From: Lentisphaeria bacterium UBA1791 | GTDB lineage: Bacteria; Verrucomicrobiota; Lentisphaeria; Victivallales; Victivallaceae | Reading direction: 5' to 3' | NCBI GenBank assembly: GCA_002314455.1 | Contig: DCFZ01000034.1 | Span: 47,197 to 87,146 of the forward strand | Length of the DNA: 39,950 bases | In this document: piece by piece, positions 17,321 to 25,569 of the stretch | Layout of the letters: each line of letters starts with the position of its first letter | Numbering within the stretch: the stretch's first letter is position 1 | Translations under genes and position numbers: made by a program | Notes under the pieces: generated by a model | Database searches by the model: none | What the model saw: only the letters and a program-made list of their open reading frames with translations | Told to the model about the DNA's origin: nothing

Positions 17321-18034
17321 ATGAACGACATTGCCATTGAAATCAAGGATCTGACCAAGACGTTTACGATCGAACGGATCCACTACGGCTTCAAAAATAT
17401 CGTTTTGCATTTGCCGCAGTATATTCAGGATTGCCGGAACCGCCATATTCACACCGCGCTCGACCACGTCAATCTGACGATCCGCCGCGGCGAAAGAGTC
17501 GCGATCAGCGGCCACAACGGATGCGGCAAGACGACGTTGCTCTCGATCATCGGCGGCGTTTACCGCTCCTTTTCGGGGAGCGTCGAAGTCAACGGCCGCG
17601 TTTCGATGATGCTCGCCTTGTGCGCGGGCTTCTGCATGGAGCTTTCGGGGCGCGACAACATCATTCTGAACGGCGTTTTGCAGGGTAAGACCCGCAAGGA
17701 AATGGAAGCGCTGGTCGACGACATCGTCGATTTTGCGGACATCGGCGAATACATCGACGCCCCGATCTATCAGTATTCTTCCGGTATGCAGGCGCGTTTG
17801 GGCTTCGGGATCGTTACGGCGATCGAGCCGGACATCCTCCTCGTCGACGAGGTGATGGCGGTCGGCGACGCCGATTTTCAGAGCCGGAGCGAAACGCGCA
17901 TCAACAATCTTTTGGACAAAGGTTGCACGTTGCTCCTGGTCTCTCACAGCCGGAGCGATATCGAAAAGTACTGTCAGCGGGAAGTTAAGATCGACGCCGG
18001 GAAAGTCGTTTACGACGGCCCCGTCATCAAGTGA
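17321..18034 (+). CDS. Polysaccharide ABC exporter ATPase (Wzt/KpsT-like)
   Basis: The 237-aa ATPase has Walker A GHNGCGKTT (64-72), the signature YSSGMQARLGF (152-162) and Walker B ILLVDEVMAVGD (172-183), the last two being the specific forms of the Wzt/KpsT/TagH subfamily. It lacks the C-terminal carbohydrate-binding domain that gives E. coli O9a-type Wzt (about 430 aa) its chain specificity, so it resembles KpsT or short Wzt proteins and would not read a terminal chain modification by itself. The start has GAGGTGG directly upstream. The gene lies between its permease and the cytidylyltransferase/kinase gene. Confidence 0.92.
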   Translation: MNDIAIEIKDLTKTFTIERIHYGFKNIVLHLPQYIQDCRNRHIHTALDHVNLTIRRGERVAISGHNGCGKTTLLSIIGGVYRSFSGSVEVNGRVSMMLALCAGFCMELSGRDNIILNGVLQGKTRKEMEALVDDIVDFADIGEYIDAPIYQYSSGMQARLGFGIVTAIEPDILLVDEVMAVGDADFQSRSETRINNLLDKGCTLLLVSHSRSDIEKYCQREVKIDAGKVVYDGPVIK

Positions 18035-18070
18035 TTTGTTTTTGTCGTCAGCGTGAAAGAGAGGTGTTTT

Positions 18071-19207
18071 ATGGCGAAAAAAGTTTTTGTTTCCGGGTGC
18101 TACGATATGCTTCACTCCGGGCACGTTGCTTTCTTTGAAGAAGCAGCCTCCTACGGCGATCTGTACGTCGGACTCGGTTCCGACAAGACCATCTGGGATC
18201 TGAAAAACCGCAAGACCGTCAATTCGGATGCGGAGCGCCTCTATATGGTCAAGTCGATCCGCTACGTCAAGGACGCGTGGATCAACTCGGGCAGCGGGAT
18301 TATGGACTTCGAAAAAGAGGTGATCGCGCTGAAGCCCGATATCTTTTTTGTCAATTCCGACGGCTATTCGCCGGCGAAGAAAACCTTTTGCGAAGCGCAC
18401 GGCATCACGCTCGTCATCAGCAACCGCAAGCCTTCCGAAGGGCTTCCGGCGCGTTCGACGACGTCGATCCGGCAGACTTCCCGTTTCCCCTACCGCGTCG
18501 AGCTTTGCGGCGGCTGGCTGGATCAGCCTTTCGTCAACCTGCATTGCCCCGGCTCGGTGATTACGATGCAGATCGAGCCGTCGTTTGAATTCAACAACCG
18601 CTCGGGTATGGCGACGAGTTCCCGCAAAAAGGCGATCGAATTGTGGCAGGGGCAGATTCCGCTCGGTTCCCGCGAAGAACTTGCCAAGACGCTTTTCTGC
18701 TGCGACAATCCCCCGGGCACCCAGAATGTCAGCGGCGCGCAGGATCAGCTGGGCTTGCTGATGCCCGGCTTGAACAAACTGAATTTCGACAACGGTTACT
18801 GGCCGGTCAGCATCGACACCGATACTTCCGACGAGACGTTGCAGTTCATTTACGATCACCTTTTCCTGATCCCGCTCAGCCCCCGGCAGAATGGCTACAA
18901 CGTTTTCGCCGGCAAAAACATCAATGCCGAATCCGCCAAGAAACTTGCCAAGGCGACCGAAGATTGCTGGCAGGCGATTCAGAATCGCGACGTCAAGGCG
19001 TGGGGCGCGGCGACTTCCGCCTGTCTGGACGCCCAGCTGGAAATGTTCCCCGCAATGCAGAACGATGAGCTCAAGGCGATGCGCAAAGCCTACGCCGATC
19101 AGGTTTGCGGTTGCAAACTTTCCGGTGCGGGCGGCGGCGGTTATATGATTTTGATCTCGGAAAAGGTCATCCCCAACACGGTGCGGGTGATCCCCTCGAC
19201 GCTGTAA
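18071..19207 (+). CDS. Bifunctional cytidylyltransferase / GHMP sugar kinase
   Basis: This 378-aa protein joins two enzymes. Residues 1-130 form a cytidylyltransferase-type domain with GCYDMLHSGH (9-18), the HxGH motif, and SIRQTS (132-137) in place of the family's C-terminal STT-like motif. Residues about 138-378 form a GHMP kinase resembling HddA/fucokinase proteins: FPYRVELCGGWLDQP (139-153), a phosphate loop SGMATSS (178-184), GAQDQLG (222-228) and LSGAGGGGYM near the end. Such a pair would phosphorylate a sugar and then activate it with a nucleotide, supplying a donor to the adjacent glycosyltransferases. The sugar is not readable; a heptose, fucose or polyol are candidates. The ATG at 18071 follows GAGAGGTG. 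Confidence 0.75.
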   Translation: MAKKVFVSGCYDMLHSGHVAFFEEAASYGDLYVGLGSDKTIWDLKNRKTVNSDAERLYMVKSIRYVKDAWINSGSGIMDFEKEVIALKPDIFFVNSDGYSPAKKTFCEAHGITLVISNRKPSEGLPARSTTSIRQTSRFPYRVELCGGWLDQPFVNLHCPGSVITMQIEPSFEFNNRSGMATSSRKKAIELWQGQIPLGSREELAKTLFCCDNPPGTQNVSGAQDQLGLLMPGLNKLNFDNGYWPVSIDTDTSDETLQFIYDHLFLIPLSPRQNGYNVFAGKNINAESAKKLAKATEDCWQAIQNRDVKAWGAATSACLDAQLEMFPAMQNDELKAMRKAYADQVCGCKLSGAGGGGYMILISEKVIPNTVRVIPSTL

Positions 19208-19265
19208 CGCAAAGCCCGAAAGGTTTGCGCCGCAGGAGGAATCGCGCGTTTAAAATGCGCAATTT
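19208..19265 (+). other. Two small hairpins between the kinase and glycosyltransferase genes
   Basis: CGCAAAGCC and GGTTTGCG fold as a hairpin at 19208-19229. A 5-bp stem GCGCG/TGCGC (19244-19260, one G-T pair) is followed by AATTTTTT. This may be a weak or partial terminator or attenuator inside the operon. A GGAGG lies at 19234-19238, too far (over 50 nt) from the next ATG to be its ribosome site. Confidence 0.35.
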
Positions 19266-19291
19266 TTTGAAAAATTAAAGAAGTCGTCACC

Positions 19292-22200
19292 ATGAAAATT
19301 CCTCTTGAGGCAGATTTCCCGGTGGAAAAACAGCCGCGTCCCGATGTCGCGCGCCTTGCCGGCAAAATTGTGGAAAAAGCTTCCGGCAATGGAATGGTTT
19401 CTGCTCAAGCGCCGACCGTAACGGTCGTGACCGCCGTTTTCAACGCAATCAAAGACAAGCGGGAAGCGCAGTTGCGGCAGTGCCTGGATTCCGTTCAGGC
19501 GCAAGTCGGCACTTCGATTGAGCATCTGATCGTCGACGGGGCCTCGACCGACGGCACCGTCGAATTGATCCGGAATTACGCCAACGCCAACATCCCGATC
19601 CGTCTGCTTTCCGAGGCGGATTCCGGCATTTACGATGCGATGAACCGGGGGTTGTGGCTGGCGCGCGGAAAATATGTGATCTTTCTCAACTCGGATGATT
19701 ACTATTCTTCCCCCGACGGCCTTGCCGACAGCGTCCGGCACCTTGAGGAAACCGGCGCCGACTTTTCCTACGCGCCGATCCAGGTTTTGAGCGAAACGAC
19801 GGATCAGCCGGTCGAGCATCTTCTCAATCACCCGAATGTCAACATCATCTTTCTGGAGATGCCCTTTTCGCATCAATCCATTATGCTGCGCCGGGAAGCG
19901 ATGCTGGAAATCAACGGATTTGACTTGCGCTACCGCAGCGGCGCCGATTACGATTCCATACTCCGGCTGATCTTTACGGGGCACCGCGCCTGTTTTGTCC
20001 CGACCGTTTTCGTCGCGTTCCGGCTGGGCGGTTTTTCCTTTGTCAACATGACGCAGTCCCAGCGGGAAGTCGGTATGATCTTTTCCCGGCTGTACAAAAA
20101 ATATCTGAATGTCGATCTCACGCCGGAGGAGGGAACCCGGATCTACTTGAGCAAGCAGGGCCCCAAAAAATTGCGTCAGCGGCAATTCGGCTTCGCCAAG
20201 GCGACCTTCGGCGATGCGATCAGCGCGATGCACGATCACTATGAAGATTCCATGACGGATGATCTCTTTAAAATGCAATACCGTTTGCAGGCCATCAAAA
20301 ACCGCCAGGGAATGGCGGTCACCTTGCGACACCTCGTTCTGTTGGTGTGTTCGTCGCCGGGATTGCTCTGCCGGTTTCTTTTCTTTTATATCCGCTTCTA
20401 CTGTAAACTGGGGCGTGTCGGCGCCGGAAAACGGGCTTTTCTCGAATTGCTCTGCCGGGAGCAGAAAAAACGCGAGAAAAAACTTGCCGCCGCCCGGGGA
20501 AAAAGCGATCAACCGGTGATTCCTTCGCTTCCTCAACTTGGCATCGGTTATCAGGATTACTGGTGCACCAACGGACTTTTTACCCCCGAACCGTGGGGGG
20601 CGTGGACCGGGCGGATCTTTTCCGTCTTCTGCAAACTGCCGGATGATTATCTGCATCAGGAGGTGACGGTGGAGATTTTCATCGGCGGCTACGTTTTCCC
20701 GGAATCGCCGAAACGCATCGTCGACGTCGTCGTCAACGATCGGAAAATCACCACGCTGACGCTGGAAAATTACACGCCGCAACCGTACCGTTTCAAGATC
20801 CCCGCCGACGCTGTCGGAACGACGATTTTAGACATTGATTTCATCGCGGATCAGGCGTTTTCGCTCAACGCGCTGGGCAAGGGCGAGGACACCCGGGAAT
20901 TGAGTATGGCCTTTCAGAAGTTGCTGATCCGCAAATGCGATGCTTCGGGGAACGAGCCGCAGGCTCCGGCTGACCGGGCGGAACTTGAAATCGGCTTTCT
21001 CAATCACTTCAACCGGTGGTGGGTCGGCGGGATCACCTACTTCAAAAATCTTTTTCAGGCGATGGCGACGACGGAATCCCCCAAGCTGAAACCGTTTATC
21101 TTTCCCTCTCCGGATGAACTTGCCGACTGCCTGAAACCGTACGTTTCCTTTTTTCCGTTTCCGCCGCCGACGCTTTCCAACGCGGAGTCCTGGCCGACGG
21201 CGGGCAGATACCATGTGGACATCCTTTCGCACTTGAACGGCAACCAGATTGCGGAAGGGCGCGACGGCATCGCCTGGATCGCGGATTTTCAGCACGTGCA
21301 TTTGCCGGAAATGTTTGACGCCGAGGAGATTGCGTTCCGGAATCACAGTTACCACGCGTTGATCAGTCAGAACCGGATCGTCTGTTTGAGCAGTCGTGAC
21401 GCGATGGAGGATTTTAAAAAGTATGCGCCGGAAGCGGCGCACAAGGCGAGATGTCTGCACTTTGTTTCGATCCCCGATCCCGGGCTTTATCCGCTCCCGG
21501 AAAATGAAGGTGCCAGGATCCGGCGCGACCGCCGATTGCCGGAACGCTATTTCTATGTGCCCAATCAATTTTGGAAGCACAAAAATCACATCGCCGTCTT
21601 GCAGGCGGTCGCGATGTTGAAACGATCCGGAATTGACGTTCACGTCGTTTTCAGCGGCAATTCGTGCGACGCCCGCTTCCCGCATTATTTCGGGCAGCTG
21701 CAGGCGTTCTGCAAAGAAAATCAGATCGAGGAAAATATCCACATTTTGGGCTTGATCCCGCTGAAAGAGGTCTATTTTCTGATGCGCGACTCGCTGGCGA
21801 TCATCAACCCCTCCAAATTCGAGGGCTGGTCTTCCTCGGTCGAAGAGGCGAAAAGCATCGGCAAGACGGTCATTCTTTCCAATTTGAATGTGCACTACGA
21901 GCAAATGCCGCCGCACGGCAGTTATTTCCCCTGCGACGATCCCGAATGGCTCGCCGATCTGATGCGCCGGGCGTGGTGCGAGCTTTCCCCGGGGCCCGAT
22001 CTTGAAATGGAAAAAATCGCCCGGGAAGAACTTCCCCGCCGGATCAAACAGTTCGGCAAAGATTTTCAGCGGATCGTTTTGGACGCCCTTGAAAACAAAA
22101 ACTCCGAGGCGATGCAAGCGCAAAACGAGCCCATCGTCACGGTGGTCACGGTCGTTCGCGATCTTGCCGGCGCCGGTCAGAAAGAGGCGTTTATCCGCAA

Positions 22201-22885
22201 TCTGAAATCCGTGGCGGCGCAACGCGGCGTTGCCGTCGAACATCTGATCGTCGATGAAAGTGAGGGGCAACTGGCAGCTTGGCAAAACGAGATCGAAACG
22301 TACGCCTGCCGCGTCGTGGAGGAGCTTCATCACGGCGTGCCCGGTGCGATGAACCGCGGCGCCATTCACAGTTGCGGCAAATACGTCACATTTTTGGCTC
22401 TTCGCGACGCTTACACGGCGGATGATTTTCTGCAGCGTTCGGTCGCGGCTCTGGAAAAGGGGAATGGCGATTTTTCCTACGCGCCGACGCCGGAAAAGCC
22501 GGATGAACGCGCGTGTTGGGTCGAAATGCCGTTTGCGCTTTCGTCTATGCTGTTTGAGCGCAAGGCGCTTTACAGCGTCGCGGTTTTCAACGATACCTTG
22601 ATTCATGCGGCGGATCACGATCTCGTGCTCCGGCTGATTCTTGCGGGGAAACGGGCGGTCAAAGTCCAAAGCGACGGTATTTGCGTTGCGCAGGAGGACG
22701 AGCGCGATTGCGACGCCGCGCAACGCGAGTGTGCGTTGATCTATTTCCGGCGCTACGGCAAGTTGTGGCCTGCGATGACGGTGCAGGACGGGGCGCGCAT
22801 CTTTGCCGAAAGACAACTTCCCGACGCATTGAATGAGATTCTGCAACCTTACTTTATCCATACGTTCGGCGACAATCAGCAGTAG
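19292..22885 (+). CDS. Fused glycosyltransferase (GT2 - beta module - GT4 - GT2-like)
   Basis: The 1197-aa protein combines four parts. Residues 43-255 are an intact GT2 domain (VDGASTDGT, 81-89; FLNSDDYYS, 131-139; SGADYDSILRL). Residues 420-548 are the beta-rich module (EPWGAWTG 433-440, KGEDTREL 530-537). Residues about 566-935 are a GT4-like domain with the EX7E pair E844/E852. Residues about 947-1190 are a second GT2-like domain that appears inactive: the nucleotide motif is VDESEGQL (987-994) and the acidic motif has become FLALRDA (1034-1040). It corresponds to the left-hand genes 4360-6039 and 1295-4363 joined in one frame, minus their last domain, which here is the separate gene at 22898. 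It probably acts on the same or a related glycan. Confidence 0.87.
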   Translation: MKIPLEADFPVEKQPRPDVARLAGKIVEKASGNGMVSAQAPTVTVVTAVFNAIKDKREAQLRQCLDSVQAQVGTSIEHLIVDGASTDGTVELIRNYANANIPIRLLSEADSGIYDAMNRGLWLARGKYVIFLNSDDYYSSPDGLADSVRHLEETGADFSYAPIQVLSETTDQPVEHLLNHPNVNIIFLEMPFSHQSIMLRREAMLEINGFDLRYRSGADYDSILRLIFTGHRACFVPTVFVAFRLGGFSFVNMTQSQREVGMIFSRLYKKYLNVDLTPEEGTRIYLSKQGPKKLRQRQFGFAKATFGDAISAMHDHYEDSMTDDLFKMQYRLQAIKNRQGMAVTLRHLVLLVCSSPGLLCRFLFFYIRFYCKLGRVGAGKRAFLELLCREQKKREKKLAAARGKSDQPVIPSLPQLGIGYQDYWCTNGLFTPEPWGAWTGRIFSVFCKLPDDYLHQEVTVEIFIGGYVFPESPKRIVDVVVNDRKITTLTLENYTPQPYRFKIPADAVGTTILDIDFIADQAFSLNALGKGEDTRELSMAFQKLLIRKCDASGNEPQAPADRAELEIGFLNHFNRWWVGGITYFKNLFQAMATTESPKLKPFIFPSPDELADCLKPYVSFFPFPPPTLSNAESWPTAGRYHVDILSHLNGNQIAEGRDGIAWIADFQHVHLPEMFDAEEIAFRNHSYHALISQNRIVCLSSRDAMEDFKKYAPEAAHKARCLHFVSIPDPGLYPLPENEGARIRRDRRLPERYFYVPNQFWKHKNHIAVLQAVAMLKRSGIDVHVVFSGNSCDARFPHYFGQLQAFCKENQIEENIHILGLIPLKEVYFLMRDSLAIINPSKFEGWSSSVEEAKSIGKTVILSNLNVHYEQMPPHGSYFPCDDPEWLADLMRRAWCELSPGPDLEMEKIAREELPRRIKQFGKDFQRIVLDALENKNSEAMQAQNEPIVTVVTVVRDLAGAGQKEAFIRNLKSVAAQRGVAVEHLIVDESEGQLAAWQNEIETYACRVVEELHHGVPGAMNRGAIHSCGKYVTFLALRDAYTADDFLQRSVAALEKGNGDFSYAPTPEKPDERACWVEMPFALSSMLFERKALYSVAVFNDTLIHAADHDLVLRLILAGKRAVKVQSDGICVAQEDERDCDAAQRECALIYFRRYGKLWPAMTVQDGARIFAERQLPDALNEILQPYFIHTFGDNQQ

Positions 22886-22897
22886 GAAAAAAGGAAA

Positions 22898-23938
22898 ATG
22901 GCGCCATTTGTTTCCATCTTGTTGCCAAGCAAAAATCCCGGACGTTTTTTAAAGGAACGGCTGGATTCGATTTTTGCGCAGAGCATCGAAGATTGGGAAT
23001 TGATCATCGTCGACAGCGACAGCACCGACGGGTCGCGCGAGATTTTTCAGGATCTGGTCAAGCGTGACCGCCGCGTCGTTTTGTACGAACGCCCCGCAGG
23101 GCTTTATCCGGCGTGGAACTTCGCCATAAAAAAGGCGCAAGGCAAATACGTCTACATCGCGACGGCGGACGACACGATGGCGCCCGACGCTTTGAAAAAA
23201 ATGTCCGACGCACTGGAAGCGCATCCCGAGTGCGATTTATGTGACACGCGTCTGCAACTGATCGACGCCGAGGGCAACGGGATTTCGGAATTTTCCGAAA
23301 ACGCGCTCGCCATTCACTGGCATTTCGCTTTCCCGCGCGACGTGATGCACATCCGGCGGAAACCGGCGGATTTTTTCGCCCATCTGGGCGGCAAGACCAT
23401 CTATACTTCGATCACGCAACTTCTGATTCGCCGTTCGCTCTTTGAGAAAACTGGACTTTTTCCGGAAAATTACGGCTCGCGTGCCGATTATATGTGGGGA
23501 ATGCGCGCGGCGCTGGTTGCCGACGTCGTCTATCTGCCCGAAAAACTTGCTTCGTGGCGCATTCACGCGTCGCAGGCGACTTTTGCCGCCGCCGCAGAAA
23601 AGGGAAATCAGAATTTCTTTCTGATGGCGCAGATGGCGCAGGAAGTTCTGCGCGATGCGCCCCCCGCGATCGCCGCCGCCGGACGCAAGGTCGGGCGGCT
23701 CGCCCTTTTCAAGGGCATTCTGTTGCCGGCGAAGCGGTATAAAAATTCGCTTGGGGAAAAGTTTGTTCTGATGTGCCGCGCCCTGGTGCGCACGCCGTTG
23801 TTTACGCTGGAATTTCTGCTGACGATGCCGTTTTACCTGCGGAAAATCCCGCGCCGTTTCCTCTTTCTTTACACCTACGATCAGATGATTTTGCGCCACA
23901 CGCGGCGCTACTATCGGGGCAAGATCCAAAACTTGTAG
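22898..23938 (+). CDS. GT2 family glycosyltransferase
   Basis: The 346-aa protein has an N-terminal GT2 (GT-A) domain with the nucleotide-binding VDSDSTDGS (38-46) and the metal-binding TADDT (89-93) intact, so it should be active. AHPECDLCDTRLQLIDAEG, VYLPEKLASWR and the tail align with residues 673-900 of the 1022-aa protein at 1295, whose corresponding motifs are degraded. AAGGAAA lies just before the ATG, 12 nt after the fused transferase stops, so it closes the rightward operon. The C-terminus is basic and may be membrane-associated. Donor sugar unknown. Confidence 0.9.
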   Translation: MAPFVSILLPSKNPGRFLKERLDSIFAQSIEDWELIIVDSDSTDGSREIFQDLVKRDRRVVLYERPAGLYPAWNFAIKKAQGKYVYIATADDTMAPDALKKMSDALEAHPECDLCDTRLQLIDAEGNGISEFSENALAIHWHFAFPRDVMHIRRKPADFFAHLGGKTIYTSITQLLIRRSLFEKTGLFPENYGSRADYMWGMRAALVADVVYLPEKLASWRIHASQATFAAAAEKGNQNFFLMAQMAQEVLRDAPPAIAAAGRKVGRLALFKGILLPAKRYKNSLGEKFVLMCRALVRTPLFTLEFLLTMPFYLRKIPRRFLFLYTYDQMILRHTRRYYRGKIQNL

Positions 23939-23958
23939 CATTTTTCCGCTGAATGCGC

Positions 23959-23987
23959 TTGCTTTTTTCTCGCTCTTGGATTAAATT
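23959..23987 (+). promoter_or_regulatory. Predicted promoter for the nitroreductase-hisA-rhaB operon
   Basis: TTGCTT (23959-23964), 17-nt spacer, TAAATT (23982-23987), about 30 nt before the ATG at 24017. Confidence 0.5.
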
Positions 23988-24016
23988 TTACCGTGGTACA
24001 AGAGGAGAAACAAATT

Positions 24017-24529
24017 ATGGAATTCTACGATGTCGTACGCGCGCGCCGGAGCGTGCGCAAGTTCACCGGTGAACCGGTTCCCGCCGAAGCGCGCAAACGC
24101 ATTGCGCAATGTGTCGTCGCCGCCCCGTCGGCGTGCAACCGTCAGCCCTACCGTTTTTTGTGGATCGAAGATCCCGAGCTTTTGAAAAAACTGCGCACGG
24201 TGGCGTTGCAGCCGGATATTCTGAATGCGCCCGTCGTCGTCGCCGGCTTGGTCAATTGCGATGCGGCGTGGCGCGATGACCACGATCCGCGCAGTGTCGG
24301 CGAGATCGACCTCGCGATCGCGGCGGAGCACCTTGTGCTTGCGGTGACGGCGGAAAAGCTCGGCAGTTGCTGGGTCGCCGCCTTTGATACGGTGCGCGCC
24401 GCCGAAGTGCTCGAGATCCAATCGCCGTGGCGCGTCGACGTGCTTTTCCCGATCGGTCACCCCGACCCCGCGGGGACGTTGCGCCCCTTTGTGCGCGTCG
24501 ATGCCGATGAAATGATGAAAGTGTTGTAA
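24017..24529 (+). CDS. Nitroreductase-family flavoprotein
   Basis: The 170-aa protein is of normal length for short FMN-dependent nitroreductases. The N-terminal RARRSVRKFTGEPVP binds the FMN phosphate; PSACNRQPYRF, the helix IDLAIAAEHLVLAVTAEKLGSCW and FPIGHPDP are family landmarks. It would reduce a nitro, quinone or enone-type substrate with NAD(P)H; the natural substrate is not predictable. The ATG at 24017 has AGAGGAG at 24001-24007, so the longer open frame from 23993 is rejected. It is the first gene of a tight operon and lies 2 nt from the next one. Confidence 0.88.
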   Translation: MEFYDVVRARRSVRKFTGEPVPAEARKRIAQCVVAAPSACNRQPYRFLWIEDPELLKKLRTVALQPDILNAPVVVAGLVNCDAAWRDDHDPRSVGEIDLAIAAEHLVLAVTAEKLGSCWVAAFDTVRAAEVLEIQSPWRVDVLFPIGHPDPAGTLRPFVRVDADEMMKVL

Positions 24530-24531
24530 TT

Positions 24532-25569
24532 GTGGCAAAAAGTTATACCGTTTCGGGCGAAGATTTCGCGTTGACGGCGAAGTCCGCCGGAAAATACATT
24601 TTGAGCTTATCGATCGGCGGCGTTGAACGCTGTGCCGTCGGTCGGGTGCGTTGCGGCAAATTTACCGAACTCGGCGCGCTGGAAAAGAAATTCCGCGTCC
24701 ACTGCGAGGCGGCGAATCTTACTTGCGGCATCGACACAAGTTTTGTACTTCCTTTCGGCTGTGAGTACGAGATTACGCGCACGGTGGAGTGCGGCGACGG
24801 CGCGCTGGATTTTTCGACCGACGTAGCCGCGCTCAATTTCGGGCGCGTCGGCGATCTCGCGCTGGAGGAACTCTTTTTCCCCGGCAACGCGTGGAGCGCA
24901 TCGCTCGCGCTTTTGGGGGAAAAGGAAGTGCGCCGCTTTTCTTCGGCGCAGACGGGGGAACTTTATTGCGGCGCGCTTTGTCCTGTCGCATTGCGCGTCG
25001 ATTTTGCCGACGGCGTGGCGGTGGAATATCAGATCGGCTTTGACGTATGGCGGCACAACGCCGCGGCGGCATTGCCGGGCGTGACGGCGGAATTTTCGCT
25101 TTCCGCCGACGAAAAGGGATTGCACTTTTTCCGCAACGTGTTGCGTTACGACGAGGGCGTCGAATCGGAAAAGCGCCCGTGGCGTTTCAATTCGCTGATC
25201 TCGTGGCAGACCCCGGGAGTTGCTCCTTACGTCCCGCATGTGCCCGTTGAAATTGTCGACGGCTGTCCGCTTGCCGGCGCGTGGCGCCGCGAAGTGCGCC
25301 GCCGCATCCGCCGGACGCAAGGAGAATTCCGCCTCGGCGGTGCGACGACGGCGTTTTGTGGTGACGCTTCGCATCTTGACCGGGCGGGCAAGGGGGAACT
25401 TCTCCACAGCCCGATGCAGGAGTTTCTGGCGACCTACCGCTGGGCGAACCGCTTCCTGAAAAAAACGGGCGGCGTCTTTACGGTCGATGAGTTGGCAAAC
25501 GTTTCGCTCCTCGGCGCGGTGTTGAGCCGCCCGCCGCGCGAATTGCTGCCGGAGCCGGAGGAAATATGA
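24532..25569 (+). CDS. Conserved-looking protein of unknown function
   Basis: The 345-aa protein has no family I recognise. It uses a GTG start 2 nt after the nitroreductase stop, and its stop overlaps the hisA start by 4 nt, so it is clearly an operon member. The first 230 residues alternate short hydrophobic and charged stretches as in beta-sandwich proteins and contain several cysteines (for example RCGKF, CEAANLTCG, FGCEYEI). Residues about 255-345 are basic and helical (WRREVRRRIRRTQGEFRLGG). No signal peptide or membrane segment is visible. Its place between a flavoprotein and hisA does not by itself fix a role. Confidence 0.7.
   Translation: MAKSYTVSGEDFALTAKSAGKYILSLSIGGVERCAVGRVRCGKFTELGALEKKFRVHCEAANLTCGIDTSFVLPFGCEYEITRTVECGDGALDFSTDVAALNFGRVGDLALEELFFPGNAWSASLALLGEKEVRRFSSAQTGELYCGALCPVALRVDFADGVAVEYQIGFDVWRHNAAAALPGVTAEFSLSADEKGLHFFRNVLRYDEGVESEKRPWRFNSLISWQTPGVAPYVPHVPVEIVDGCPLAGAWRREVRRRIRRTQGEFRLGGATTAFCGDASHLDRAGKGELLHSPMQEFLATYRWANRFLKKTGGVFTVDELANVSLLGAVLSRPPRELLPEPEEI

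Noticed and set aside
15284..18859. Very long open frame (1191 codons) on the minus strand
   Set aside because: It runs antisense to manC, the ABC exporter genes and the cytidylyltransferase/kinase, all with clear family motifs. Its own translation is low-complexity and shows no domain, as expected from the codon bias of the real genes.
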